Shown one piece after another: positions 9,389 to 18,207 of a stretch of DNA of 64,000 bases. Within the stretch, counting starts at the first letter, position 1. Each line of letters opens with the position of its first letter. Source of the DNA: Thiomicrorhabdus arctica DSM 13458 (GTDB taxonomy: Bacteria; Pseudomonadota; Gammaproteobacteria; Thiomicrospirales; Thiomicrospiraceae); the NCBI RefSeq assembly GCF_000381085.1, contig NZ_KB905899.1, positions 124,001-188,000 on the forward strand. Direction: 5' to 3'. A program made the position numbers and the translations under genes. Under the pieces are notes generated by a model that ran no database searches, was not told the DNA's origin, and saw only the letters and a list, made by a program, of their open reading frames with translations.

Positions 9389-10312
9389 TTGAATCAAAGA
9401 ACTGTTGCAAATCCGATTAAAGCCAAGGGTATTGGCCTGCATACTGGCCATGAGTCAGTCATGACTTTACGTCCAGCGCCAGTCAATACAGGGATTGTGT
9501 TCCGACGTATCGATCTCCAACCCCCTGTTGAATTTAAAGTTTCGCCAGAAATTGTTGGTGAGACCATGTTATGTACCACCATTATTAGTTTACAGAATGG
9601 TGAGAAGGTCAAAATTGCCACCATTGAACATTTGATGTCTGCGATTGCTGGCGTTGGTATTGATAATATGTATATTGATATTACGTCGGATGAAGTGCCT
9701 ATTATGGATGGAAGTTCTTCTCATTTCATTTTCCTTTTGCAGTCTGCGGGTCTTAAAATCCAAGGTGAGCCAAAAGTTTTTGTTCGGATTTTAAAACCGG
9801 TTCGAGTCGAAAATGACAAGGGCGGGTTTGCTGAATTTTTACCTTATGAAGGCTATCGTTTAAACTTCTCAATTGCATTTGAGCACCCAGCATTTCAATC
9901 TACAGCCGAAAAGATGACCTTAGAGTTTTCTTCGACTTCTTATTTTAAAGAAGTCAGTCGTGCACGTACCTTTGGATTTATGAAAGATATGGAGATGCTT
10001 AGGGCTAAAAATCTAGGTTTAGGTGCAAGTTTAAAAAATGCCATTGGTCTGGATGATGAAGGGGTGATGAATGTGGAAGGCTTGCGTGATAAAGATGAGT
10101 TTGTCCGTCACAAGATTCTAGATGCCGTTGGTGACTTGTACATGTTGGGTCATCCTATTGTAGGAGAGTTCACAGCACATAAATCAGGCCACGCATTGAA
10201 TAATCAATTGTTAAGAGCATTACAGCTACAGCCAGATGCATTTGAGTTGGTAACCTTTAAAGCGGATGGTGCACAACCCGTGAAATATGGCAGTAGTAAA
10301 ATTTTATTGTAA
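9389..10312 (+). CDS. lpxC: UDP-3-O-acyl-N-acetylglucosamine deacetylase LpxC
   Basis: Zinc amidase for the committed step of lipid A synthesis. It carries GIGLHTGHESVMTLRPAP, the zinc-ligand regions IEHLMSAIAGVGIDN and RHKILDAVGDLYMLGHP, and the late HKSGHALNN. I place the start at TTG 9389 (307 residues, close to the 305 of E. coli), with a GAG-type ribosome-binding stretch just upstream. A longer in-frame start at ATG 9287 would add 34 residues with no counterpart in the family and would put a likely promoter box inside the gene. A terminator follows the stop. Confidence 0.95.
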   Translation: MNQRTVANPIKAKGIGLHTGHESVMTLRPAPVNTGIVFRRIDLQPPVEFKVSPEIVGETMLCTTIISLQNGEKVKIATIEHLMSAIAGVGIDNMYIDITSDEVPIMDGSSSHFIFLLQSAGLKIQGEPKVFVRILKPVRVENDKGGFAEFLPYEGYRLNFSIAFEHPAFQSTAEKMTLEFSSTSYFKEVSRARTFGFMKDMEMLRAKNLGLGASLKNAIGLDDEGVMNVEGLRDKDEFVRHKILDAVGDLYMLGHPIVGEFTAHKSGHALNNQLLRALQLQPDAFELVTFKADGAQPVKYGSSKILL

Positions 10313-10313
10313 T

Positions 10314-10332
10314 GATTCCACTTCGTGGAATC
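10314..10332 (+). other. Hairpin directly after lpxC
   Basis: GATTCCAC and GTGGAATC form a perfect 8-bp stem around TTC, starting two bases past the lpxC stop. It has no T run, so it may protect the 3' end or assist the terminator just downstream. Confidence 0.5.
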
Positions 10333-10341
10333 GCATTAAAC

Positions 10342-10366
10342 AAAAGCCCCTCTTAGGGGTTTTTTT
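10342..10366. terminator. Terminator between lpxC and the convergent dciA-like gene
   Basis: A stem of AAAGCCCC paired with GGGGTTTT around TCTTA is followed by seven T residues on the + strand. It overlaps the stop codon of the reverse-strand gene and has a TTTT on that side too, so it can act on both strands. Confidence 0.8.
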
Positions 10367-10784
10367 GTGCTCGTAAGCTGAGGTTTTTCAGAGCATTACT
10401 TAAGCCTTCAGACCGGATAGTATTGCCCATGCTCTTCATTTCTTGAGCATCTTCGGTGGAAGGGTAACTGGTGACTTGGCGTACTTTGCGGATTTCTTTC
10501 GGTTGAGGCAAAATATTGACCTTAACGCGATTCAATTCCAGATGTGGAAAATGTGTTTGGAAGGTCCCTAATAAATTAGGTTCATGAAATCGTAGTTGTG
10601 TGGCCCAAATGCTTTCGTCTAATTGTAGGATCAAGGTCTGTTGATCAAAACTAACCCCTATAAGATGGGGTTTTAAGTCGAGAGGTAAGCCATCCTGCCC
10701 AGCATCAAGAAGCGCTTGGAAAAGCTGCGCATCTTGCAATAAATTATTTAGGGCACCATTGGCTTGTTTTAATAGAGGTTTCAT
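10353..10784 (-). CDS. dciA: DciA-like (DUF721) protein
   Basis: Small 143-residue protein of the DUF721 type. Members of this family include DciA, the loader or operator of the replicative helicase DnaB in bacteria that lack DnaC. Seen here: an N-terminal half with L-rich helices (LNNLLQDAQLFQALLDA), a KH-like core ending in IWATQLRFHEPNLL and VNILPQP, and a polar tail that looks disordered. It is transcribed divergently from secA, and a DUF721 gene between lpxC and secA is a common gammaproteobacterial arrangement. The family call rests on the core pattern and on context. Confidence 0.75.
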   Translation of the reverse strand: MKPLLKQANGALNNLLQDAQLFQALLDAGQDGLPLDLKPHLIGVSFDQQTLILQLDESIWATQLRFHEPNLLGTFQTHFPHLELNRVKVNILPQPKEIRKVRQVTSYPSTEDAQEMKSMGNTIRSEGLSNALKNLSLRAQKNP

Positions 10785-10926
10785 GATGCGGTCACTATGA
10801 GATGTGTTAGAATGTTCGCATATTTTACCGCATTATTGCGATGATAGTGCGACGATGAGAATTGAATATTAATCACCTGATTATCCATCAACCGACAGTT
10901 TAAAATTTTAACCGGAAATACTCTTA

Positions 10927-13680
10927 ATGGCCTTAACAATCTTTCAGAAAATCTTTGGTAGTCGCAACGAGCGTATGCTAAAGCAATACCGCAAAATAGC
11001 TCAAAAAATCAATGAATATGAAGCAAGTTTTGCTGAGTTGACCGACGAAGCTTTACAACAAAAAACCACTGAATTTAAAGCGGCAATCGTTGCGGGTAGT
11101 TCACTGGATGAGATATTACCTGAGGCTTTCGCAGTTGTACGTGAAGCTGGAAAGCGCGTTTTTGGTATGCGCCATTATGATGTACAGATGATGGGTGGAA
11201 TGGCGTTGCATGAGGGTCGAATCGCTGAAATGCGCACCGGTGAGGGAAAAACTCTGGTAGCCACATTACCCGTTTACTTAAATGCTTTAACGGGTGAAGG
11301 TGTGCATGTTATTACAGTGAATGACTATCTTGCGAAACGTGACTCTGAATGGATGGGGAGACTCTTTGAGTTTTTGGGGTTATCAACAGGTGTCATTCTC
11401 AGTGGACAAAGCCAACAAGAGAAGCAGTTAGCATACTCTATGGACGTGACATACGGGACGAATAATGAATTCGGTTTTGATTATTTACGCGATAATATGG
11501 CCATTTTTTCAGCAGAAAAAGTCATGCGTGGGCAAAATTTTGCAGTAATTGATGAGGTCGATTCCATCCTGATTGATGAAGCTCGTACGCCATTGATTAT
11601 CTCTGGTCCTGCTGAAGATAAAGCGGAGCTTTACCGAAAAATTAATCCGCTCATTCAACACCTTGAACAGGGCGTTGAGGATGAAGAAACTAAGGATTCG
11701 AGCGGTGATTTCACCATTGATGTTAAGTCGAAACAGATTCACCTGACTGATCAAGGTCATGCTAAGGTCGAAGAGTTATTGGTTGAAGAAGATATTTTGA
11801 ATGCAGATGAAAGTCTGTATGACGCTGTTAATATTGGGCTAATGATTCATGTTAATGCGGCCTTAAGAGCGAACTTATTATTTGAAAAAGACCGTGATTA
11901 TATTGTTGAAGACAATGAAGTTGTTATTATTGATGAATTCACGGGCCGCAAAATGTCAGGCCGTCGATGGAGTGAAGGTCTGCATCAAGCGATTGAAGCT
12001 AAAGAAGATGTTGCGATTCAACAAGAAAGCCAAACATTTGCATCTATTACCTTTCAAAATTATTTTAGGCAGTATCACAAGTTAGCCGGAATGACCGGTA
12101 CAGCCGATACTGAAGCGGGTGAGTTTTTATCAACTTATAACCTTGAAGTGGTTGTAATACCTCCGAATAAAATGCCACAGAGAAAAGATTTAGCCGATTT
12201 AGTTTATTTGGATATGGAAGGTAAATTTGCAGCAATTGTAAATGATATTCGTACCATCACTGCTACACAACAGCCTATATTAGTGGGGACAGCTTCGATT
12301 GAAATGTCTGAACTTTTATCGAGATTGTTGACTGATTCAGAGATTAAACACAGTGTTTTAAATGCAAAACATCATGAAAACGAAGCCCACATTGTTGCCA
12401 ATGCGGGTCAACCTGGTGCCGTGACGATTGCAACGAATATGGCTGGTCGTGGTACCGATATCGTTTTAGGTGGCAGTCTAGAAATTGAAATGGAAGCGTT
12501 AGGTGAATTAACGGATGAGCAGAAAGCTGACGTTACTCAAGCTTGGCAAGCAAGGCATGATGCCGTACTCAGTTATGGCGGTTTAATGGTCATTGGTTCT
12601 GAACGTCATGAGTCCCGTCGTATCGATAATCAGTTACGTGGTCGTTCCGGTCGTCAAGGCGATGCGGGTGTCACTCGTTTTTATCTTTCATTGGATGATG
12701 ATTTAATGCGTCGCTTTGCATCCGATAAGGTCAAATCGATGATGAAGCGTTTAGGAATGAGTTCAGAAGAAGCCATTGAACACACCATGGTCAGTAAATC
12801 CATTCAACGTGCACAAAAACAAGTCGAACGTTTACACCAGGATGAACGTGCCAACCTGTTGAAATTTGATGATATATCCAATGAACAACGAAAGGTTGTA
12901 TACGCACAGCGTAATGAACTAATGGAAGCTGATGATGTGACCGATGTGTTAGATGATCTGCGTGAGCAAATTGTCGAAAAATTGGTTGCTAATTACGTTC
13001 CCAAAGGTTCTTTAGATGAACAGTGGGATATTCCAGGGCTTCAACGTGCGATTCATGAAGAGTTAGGCGCAGAATTCGATATACAGTCCTGGTTGGATGC
13101 GGATAAAGACCTATATGAGGAGACTTTGGTCACCAAGCTACTCTCTGAATTGGAAGATATTTATAAAACTAAAATGGCGGTGGTTGATCCGAAAACACGT
13201 CATCATTTTGAAAAAGAAGTGCTATTACGCACGATTGATAAACAATGGCGTGAGCATCTCTCTGAAATGGATTATCTACGTAAAGGCATTCATTTACGAG
13301 GCTATGCACAAAAAGATCCATTCCAAGAATATCGCCGTGAATCACGAGGTATGTTCACGAACTTCTTGCAAGAAGTGATGTTTGAAACGGTTAAGGTCTT
13401 ATCTTTGGTGCAGATAGAAGGCGCGAAAGATGTTGAAGAGTTTGATGAACAAAATGCCGCTAATCGTCCTCAGCATTTAGATGCTTCTCATCCTGCGGCG
13501 GCCAGTATTTCGGATGCAATGCATGAATCTAGTCTAGAAACTTCTGAAAAAATTATGGATAATGGTGGGGAAGAAGCGGAAGGTACCTTTAAACGAGAGA
13601 CTCCGAAGGTGGGTCGTAATGATCCATGTCCTTGTGGCTCGGGTAAAAAATACAAACAGTGTTGTGGTAAATTAAGCTAA
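10927..13680 (+). CDS. secA: Preprotein translocase ATPase SecA
   Basis: Motor ATPase that drives unfolded preproteins through SecYEG. The 917-residue length is normal. Visible are the Walker A region [14 protein letters not shown] near residue 100, the [19 protein letters not shown] Walker B/DEAD segment, [20 protein letters not shown], the second helicase domain with [14 protein letters not shown] and [15 protein letters not shown], and the C-terminal zinc finger [14 protein letters not shown] that binds SecB and phospholipid. No secM-like stalling gene precedes it; that place is taken by the divergent dciA-like gene. Confidence 0.98.
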   Translation: MALTIFQKIFGSRNERMLKQYRKIAQKINEYEASFAELTDEALQQKTTEFKAAIVAGSSLDEILPEAFAVVREAGKRVFGMRHYDVQMMGGMALHEGRIAEMRTGEGKTLVATLPVYLNALTGEGVHVITVNDYLAKRDSEWMGRLFEFLGLSTGVILSGQSQQEKQLAYSMDVTYGTNNEFGFDYLRDNMAIFSAEKVMRGQNFAVIDEVDSILIDEARTPLIISGPAEDKAELYRKINPLIQHLEQGVEDEETKDSSGDFTIDVKSKQIHLTDQGHAKVEELLVEEDILNADESLYDAVNIGLMIHVNAALRANLLFEKDRDYIVEDNEVVIIDEFTGRKMSGRRWSEGLHQAIEAKEDVAIQQESQTFASITFQNYFRQYHKLAGMTGTADTEAGEFLSTYNLEVVVIPPNKMPQRKDLADLVYLDMEGKFAAIVNDIRTITATQQPILVGTASIEMSELLSRLLTDSEIKHSVLNAKHHENEAHIVANAGQPGAVTIATNMAGRGTDIVLGGSLEIEMEALGELTDEQKADVTQAWQARHDAVLSYGGLMVIGSERHESRRIDNQLRGRSGRQGDAGVTRFYLSLDDDLMRRFASDKVKSMMKRLGMSSEEAIEHTMVSKSIQRAQKQVERLHQDERANLLKFDDISNEQRKVVYAQRNELMEADDVTDVLDDLREQIVEKLVANYVPKGSLDEQWDIPGLQRAIHEELGAEFDIQSWLDADKDLYEETLVTKLLSELEDIYKTKMAVVDPKTRHHFEKEVLLRTIDKQWREHLSEMDYLRKGIHLRGYAQKDPFQEYRRESRGMFTNFLQEVMFETVKVLSLVQIEGAKDVEEFDEQNAANRPQHLDASHPAAASISDAMHESSLETSEKIMDNGGEEAEGTFKRETPKVGRNDPCPCGSGKKYKQCCGKLS

Positions 13681-13710
13681 CTTAAGCTTAAATCACAAAG
13701 CAGTCATTTA

Positions 13711-13735
13711 AAAACCCACCATTTGGTGGGTTTTT
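13711..13735 (+). terminator. Terminator after secA
   Basis: AAAACCCACC pairs with GGTGGGTTTT around a short loop and is followed by T residues, 30 bp after the secA stop. Confidence 0.85.
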
Positions 13736-13800
13736 GGTTTAGGGTAAATATTTTAATGAGCACCCATCGTGTAATGGTTACACGAGTTTAAGGAAAAATT

Positions 13801-15012
13801 ATGACCAATTTATGTCCAATTATGCATCCTGTCGCTGGCGTCTATCTAGGTAGTTGTGCAGCAAAAATTAAAAAGAACGGTAATCCTGATTTAGTCATTA
13901 TGGAACTGACAGAAGGTGCTTTAACGGTTGCTAGTTTTACCTTGAATGCATTTTGTGCCGCACCCGTCACTTTAGCGAAAGAGCATTTAAAGTCGCATTC
14001 ACCACGTGCTTTACTGATTAACAGTGGTAATGCTAACGCTGGAACGGGTGCTCAAGGTATGGCTGATGCACGACAGAGCTGTGCCTGGGTGGCCGCCGAG
14101 TTAGGGTGCCTACCTGAACAGGTTTTGCCGTTTTCTACAGGAGTGATTGGCCAGAACTTACCCATGGAAAAATTACACGAGGGAATTCCACAAGCGTTAG
14201 CGAATTTGTCAATTACAGGTTGGGAAGAGGCTTGCAAGGGAATTATGACAACGGACTTGGTGCCTAAAGCCATTAGCCGTGAAGTTAAGGTGGATGGTCA
14301 CAGTGTTATGATTACTGGTATCTCAAAAGGTTCTGGAATGATTCACCCTAATATGGCGACCATGCTTGGTTTTGTCGCTACGGATGCTAAGATTAACCAG
14401 GCCTGTTTGCAACAAGCCTTGACGGACTCGGTTAATCTTTCCTTCAATCGAATTACGGTGGATGGTGATACTTCAACCAATGATGCATGTACTTTGACGG
14501 CGACTCAAAAAGCCGATATGCCAACCATTGATGAAGTAAATTCTAATGCCTATGCCGATTTTTCTAACGCCATTAATGACGTGATGATTGAATTGGCGCA
14601 GATGATTATTCGTGATGGGGAAGGGGCAACCAAGTTTGTAACCGTAGCCGTTGAAGGTGGGAAAAGCACTGAAGAGTGTTTAAAGGTTGCACATGCCGTT
14701 GCACTTTCTCCACTCGTAAAGACGGCCTTGTTTGCATCTGATCCCAACTGGGGACGTATTTTAGCGGCGGTAGGCCGTTCCGGGGTTGATAAGTTGGATG
14801 TGAATACCCTGAAAATCTATTTAGGGGATGTTTGTATTGTAGAAAATGGTGGCAAAGCCCTAAGTTATACTGAGGAAGCTGGTCAAGCAGTGATGAATGA
14901 AACGGATATCACGATTTTAATTCAGCTGAATAGGGGGTCGGTCAATGAGACTGTGTGGACAACAGATTTTTCTTATGATTATGTCAAAATTAATGCTGAA
15001 TATCGTAGTTAA
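13801..15012 (+). CDS. argJ: Ornithine acetyltransferase ArgJ
   Basis: Transfers the acetyl group from N-acetylornithine to glutamate in the cyclic arginine pathway; some members also use acetyl-CoA. The 403-residue precursor shows the self-cleavage site HPNMATMLGF, where Thr187 becomes the nucleophile of the beta chain, plus GNANAGTGAQG and SDPNWGRILAAVGRSG. The start has AAGGA at good spacing. The window also encodes a classical ArgA, so this ArgJ may only need the acetyl-recycling reaction. The gene stands alone between terminators, unlinked to other arg genes here. Confidence 0.95.
   Translation: MTNLCPIMHPVAGVYLGSCAAKIKKNGNPDLVIMELTEGALTVASFTLNAFCAAPVTLAKEHLKSHSPRALLINSGNANAGTGAQGMADARQSCAWVAAELGCLPEQVLPFSTGVIGQNLPMEKLHEGIPQALANLSITGWEEACKGIMTTDLVPKAISREVKVDGHSVMITGISKGSGMIHPNMATMLGFVATDAKINQACLQQALTDSVNLSFNRITVDGDTSTNDACTLTATQKADMPTIDEVNSNAYADFSNAINDVMIELAQMIIRDGEGATKFVTVAVEGGKSTEECLKVAHAVALSPLVKTALFASDPNWGRILAAVGRSGVDKLDVNTLKIYLGDVCIVENGGKALSYTEEAGQAVMNETDITILIQLNRGSVNETVWTTDFSYDYVKINAEYRS
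14396..14407. repeat. Near-match to the iterated palindrome inside argJ
   Basis: ACCAGGCCTGTT matches ACCAGGCCTGGT at 11 of 12 positions, but its flanks do not extend the palindrome. It could be a decayed copy or coincidence. Confidence 0.3.
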
Positions 15013-15053
15013 ATAATTTAACCTTTAAGTGGTTACGACCTTTATAGGCCATA

Positions 15054-15089
15054 AAAAAGCCCATTGAATTCTAATTCAATGGGCTTTTT
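15054..15089. terminator. Bidirectional terminator between argJ and hisC
   Basis: A perfect 12-bp stem (GCCCATTGAATT with AATTCAATGGGC) around CT is flanked by A and T runs on both sides, between convergent genes. It can end transcripts from either side. Confidence 0.9.
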
Positions 15090-15142
15090 GTTTTTCAGTG
15101 TGATGCTTGAATTCTTAAAGTGAGTCGATTTCAAAGCTGGTT

Positions 15143-16207
15143 TTAGGGCATTGAAACAATCTTTGCTAAGACATCGCAAAGTATTTTATTTTCAACATCA
15201 GTGCCAATAGTTATGCGTAGATACTGGTCAATGCGAGGCTTATTAAAATAGCGCACAATGATGGACTGTTCACGTAAGGCAGAAGCCAGTTGTTCTGCGG
15301 GGAAGTTGGGATGGGTGGCGAAGATAAAATTTGCAGCAGAAGGAATAACCAGAAAGCCTAATTGCTGCAGGGTGGTTATCAATTCCTCACGAGTTGTTAT
15401 AATCTTTTGGCACGACGATACAAAATAGGCCTGGTCTTCAAAAGATGCTTTAGCGCCATAGATCGCAAGACGCCCTAATGGATAAGAGTTAAAGCTGTTT
15501 TTAACACGCTCTAAGGCTTCAATTAAGGGTGCTTGACCTATGGCAAGACCAACCCTAATTCCGGCGAGAGAGCGAGATTTAGAGAGGGTTTGTGTGACCA
15601 GTAGATTGGGATAACGATTAACTAAGCTGATGGCCGTCTCTCCACCAAAATCAATATAGGCTTCATCCACTAGAATCAGGCTGTTTACATGGTTTTGTAG
15701 TAGTTTTTCAATGGCATTCAGTGGCAATAAACGTCCGGTAGGTGCATTGGGATTAGGGAAGATAATCGCACCGCAATCAACAGAGTAGTCCTTAATGTCA
15801 ATTTCAAATGTATCGGTTAATGGAATGGTTTGGTACTCAATTTCATAGAGTCCACAGTACACAGGATAAAAGCTATAGGTAATGTCAGGGAAAAGCAGTG
15901 GTTTATCCTGTTTTAAAAGCGCTTGAAAAGCGTGCGCCAACACTTCATCAGAGCCATTGCCGACAAACACTTGATTTGGCTCGACATGATAATAATCAGC
16001 AATTGCCTGCTTGAGGACTTCTGCGTTGGGATCCGGGTAGAGTTTTAAGCATTCTCCCGTTTCATCTCTAATGGCCTGTAAAGCTTTAGGTGACGGCGGA
16101 TAAGGATTTTCGTTGGTATTAAGCTTAATTAAGTTGTCCACTTTAGGCTGTTCCCCTGGAATGTAAGGGGTTAAGGTGTGAACAAGTTGACTCCAGAATT
16201 GGCTCAT
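15143..16207 (-). CDS. hisC: Histidinol-phosphate aminotransferase HisC
   Basis: Fold-type I PLP aminotransferase that converts imidazole-acetol phosphate to histidinol phosphate. The 354-residue product has [15 protein letters not shown] at the N-terminus, [22 protein letters not shown], and the PLP lysine in [14 protein letters not shown] near residue 212. Members are sometimes hard to tell from aromatic-amino-acid transaminases, but the [11 protein letters not shown] start and overall pattern fit HisC. It stands alone here; other his biosynthesis genes are not in the window. Confidence 0.92.
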   Translation of the reverse strand: MSQFWSQLVHTLTPYIPGEQPKVDNLIKLNTNENPYPPSPKALQAIRDETGECLKLYPDPNAEVLKQAIADYYHVEPNQVFVGNGSDEVLAHAFQALLKQDKPLLFPDITYSFYPVYCGLYEIEYQTIPLTDTFEIDIKDYSVDCGAIIFPNPNAPTGRLLPLNAIEKLLQNHVNSLILVDEAYIDFGGETAISLVNRYPNLLVTQTLSKSRSLAGIRVGLAIGQAPLIEALERVKNSFNSYPLGRLAIYGAKASFEDQAYFVSSCQKIITTREELITTLQQLGFLVIPSAANFIFATHPNFPAEQLASALREQSIIVRYFNKPRIDQYLRITIGTDVENKILCDVLAKIVSMP

Positions 16208-16337
16208 ATGTGAATCCGTATATTGAATGATAATGTTAGAGTTTAGGCTAGGGTCTTAATTTGAAATAGCCTATAAGCCGTTCGACATGAAAACGAAGTC
16301 GTTGCGGTTAATATAATCCATATTTTACCGTAAAATG

Positions 16338-16349
16338 ACCAGGCCTGGT
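16338..16349. repeat. Iterated palindrome ACCAGGCCTGGT, copy 2
   Basis: Exact copy, context TGACCAGGCCTGGTGA, in the 227-bp divergent gap between hisC and the Nudix fusion gene. It cannot be a simple end-of-gene terminator here because both neighbours start nearby. Confidence 0.9.
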
Positions 16350-16434
16350 GAGTTTGCAGACCCATTACAGACGTTTACAGAACCCCGTTTTCAGAGCGCT
16401 ATTTTAGCGAGTATTTGAGTAAAGGAATAGAAAA

Positions 16435-17385
16435 ATGGCTTATACAGAAATTGTAATTGGTATTTTAAAACGAGGGAATATGGTTTGTTTGAGTTTGAGA
16501 CAATCTTCGCAAACCATGGCAGGACTTTGGGAGTTTCCAGGAGGCAAGGTCGAAGCGGAAGAGTCGCTAGAAAATGCCCTAAAGCGTGAGTTTCTAGAAG
16601 AGTTAGCGGTTGAAACCACCGATTGGCAACCTTTAATGACTGTTCCCTGGACTTACCCAACCGTTACCGTGCGGTTAAATGTGTACGTCACAGAAACATT
16701 TACGGGTGAACCTCGTGGCAATGAGGGGCAGAAAGTTGCCTGGGTCTCTATTTTAGACTTGGCCACAATGTCATTTCCAGAAGCCAATAGAGGGATTATT
16801 ACCGCACTGCTATTAGCCGATAAGTATATGATTTCAGGTGACTTTGAAGGTCAAGAGGACGCTCTGCAACGTTTACAAATTTCGCTTGAGAACGGTATTC
16901 GTTTATGTCAGTTACGGGCAAAAAATTTGTCGGAAGACGCATTGTTGTCTTTAGCGAGCAAAGCAATCAAATTGGCGCATGACTATCAGGCTAAAATTTT
17001 ATTAAATGGTCGTCCGCAACTATTGTCATTACTGCCCGATGCAGATGGGATGCAACTCGCTTCGAATGTCATTTACGATTATCAATCACGACCGATTGCG
17101 AAAGATAAGTTGCTTGGTGTATCAACACATACGTTGGAAGACATTGAACAGGCATTGAAAATTGAAGCGGATTTTATACTGCTCTCTCCCATCCAAGAAA
17201 CATCCTCCCACCCAGATGTACCAGGACTAGGTTGGTCAGCGTTTTCTGATGTCGTTAAAACCCTACCAATCCCAGTGTTTGCTTTAGGAGGTATGCAACC
17301 TAAAAATGTTGAACAGGCCCAAAAACTAGGTGGACAAGGCATCGCAGCGATTTCAGGACTTTGGCCTAGTTCGACATTTATTTGA
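16435..17385 (+). CDS. Nudix hydrolase fused to a thiamine-phosphate-synthase-like domain
   Basis: The 316-residue product has two domains. Residues 1-130 form a MutT-type Nudix domain with the full GX5EX7REFLEEL box at about residues 37-58 and LWEFPGGK ahead of it; MutT removes oxidised dGTP from the nucleotide pool. Residues 140-316 resemble ThiE (TMP synthase), with CQLRAKN, DADGMQLAS, GVSTHTLEDI and FALGGMQPKNV, but the usual ThiE phosphate-binding and metal residues look altered, so thiamine synthesis by this half is uncertain. The fusion is a known gammaproteobacterial architecture. The start at 16435 has AAAGGAA upstream. Confidence 0.88.
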   Translation: MAYTEIVIGILKRGNMVCLSLRQSSQTMAGLWEFPGGKVEAEESLENALKREFLEELAVETTDWQPLMTVPWTYPTVTVRLNVYVTETFTGEPRGNEGQKVAWVSILDLATMSFPEANRGIITALLLADKYMISGDFEGQEDALQRLQISLENGIRLCQLRAKNLSEDALLSLASKAIKLAHDYQAKILLNGRPQLLSLLPDADGMQLASNVIYDYQSRPIAKDKLLGVSTHTLEDIEQALKIEADFILLSPIQETSSHPDVPGLGWSAFSDVVKTLPIPVFALGGMQPKNVEQAQKLGGQGIAAISGLWPSSTFI

Positions 17386-17434
17386 GCGGCGACAGTTTCA
17401 TTAAGAAGTTACCAAGACACTTCGTTTTGTAATG

Positions 17435-17446
17435 ACCAGGCCTGGT
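17435..17446. repeat. Iterated palindrome ACCAGGCCTGGT, copy 3
   Basis: Exact copy, context TGACCAGGCCTGGTTA, between the convergent Nudix fusion gene and coaE. No long T run follows. Confidence 0.9.
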
Positions 17447-17517
17447 TAAAATAATTTAACTTTCATCAAATAACCTGCGATTTGTCATGTTGACTGGCGG
17501 CGATGCTTATTGGTCTA

Positions 17518-18207
17518 TCATGACGGATTGTCGTGTGTCGTAAACCCCTGCATAATCTGTTGCACCTGATGTTGTAGTTTTTCAAGATGACCGTCATTAT
17601 GAATGATTCGATCTGCAACGGCTAAGCGTTGTGCTCGAGTGGCTTGTACTGCGATGATTTTTTTAATCTGAGCGGCTGTGCTTTGATCTCTATGGCATGC
17701 CCGCAGGATTTGTTGTTCTTGTGGGCTATCAATCACCCAAATTTCATCAATGTATTCCGGCTTACGTCCCTGCTTTTGTATGCCTTCTACCAAGAGTGGA
17801 ATGGCGACGAGTACCAATGGCAAGGGGATAGATAGGTATGATTCATTAACGAGGCAAGCGATTTGTGATTCGGTTTCGGCTTGAATCAGTGGATGTAAAA
17901 TAGCTTCTAACTGCTCTTTGGCTGTAGGATCATTAAAAATAAGTTCACGCAGATGCATGCGGTTAAGGGTACCATCTTCTTGGAGAATGCTTTCACCAAA
18001 TAGTTGACTGACGAGGTGTAGACCTTTTGAACCTGGTCGTACTACAAGGCGTGCAATTAGATCGGTATCAACCGTTGGAATGCCATAGTTTGCAAACAGT
18101 TGGCTGAGTGTGCTTTTACCGGAGCCAATGCCACCCGTCAACCCTATAATTTTAGGACGAGGGGGGCATCGTTGACTCTTCTGAGACGGTAAAGTTTGCT
18201 TAACCAT
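17518..18207 (-). CDS. coaE: Dephospho-CoA kinase CoaE
   Basis: Phosphorylates the 3'-hydroxyl of dephospho-CoA, the last step of coenzyme A synthesis. It shows the P-loop GLTGGIGSGKST near the N-terminus, VDTDLIAR, HPLI, and the lid region QATRAQRLAVADRIIHNDG. I use ATG 18207 (229 residues), which overlaps the end of the upstream GGDEF/EAL gene by 8 bp. The open frame continues to 18309, but that would run 110 bp into the upstream gene and add residues unlike CoaE. The product is slightly longer at its start than the 206-residue E. coli enzyme. Confidence 0.92.
   Translation of the reverse strand: MVKQTLPSQKSQRCPPRPKIIGLTGGIGSGKSTLSQLFANYGIPTVDTDLIARLVVRPGSKGLHLVSQLFGESILQEDGTLNRMHLRELIFNDPTAKEQLEAILHPLIQAETESQIACLVNESYLSIPLPLVLVAIPLLVEGIQKQGRKPEYIDEIWVIDSPQEQQILRACHRDQSTAAQIKKIIAVQATRAQRLAVADRIIHNDGHLEKLQHQVQQIMQGFTTHDNPS

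Noticed and set aside
15425-15436. AATAGGCCTGGT in hisC as another palindrome copy
   Set aside because: Only 10 of 12 bases match and just one half-site is intact, so it is not distinguishable from chance.
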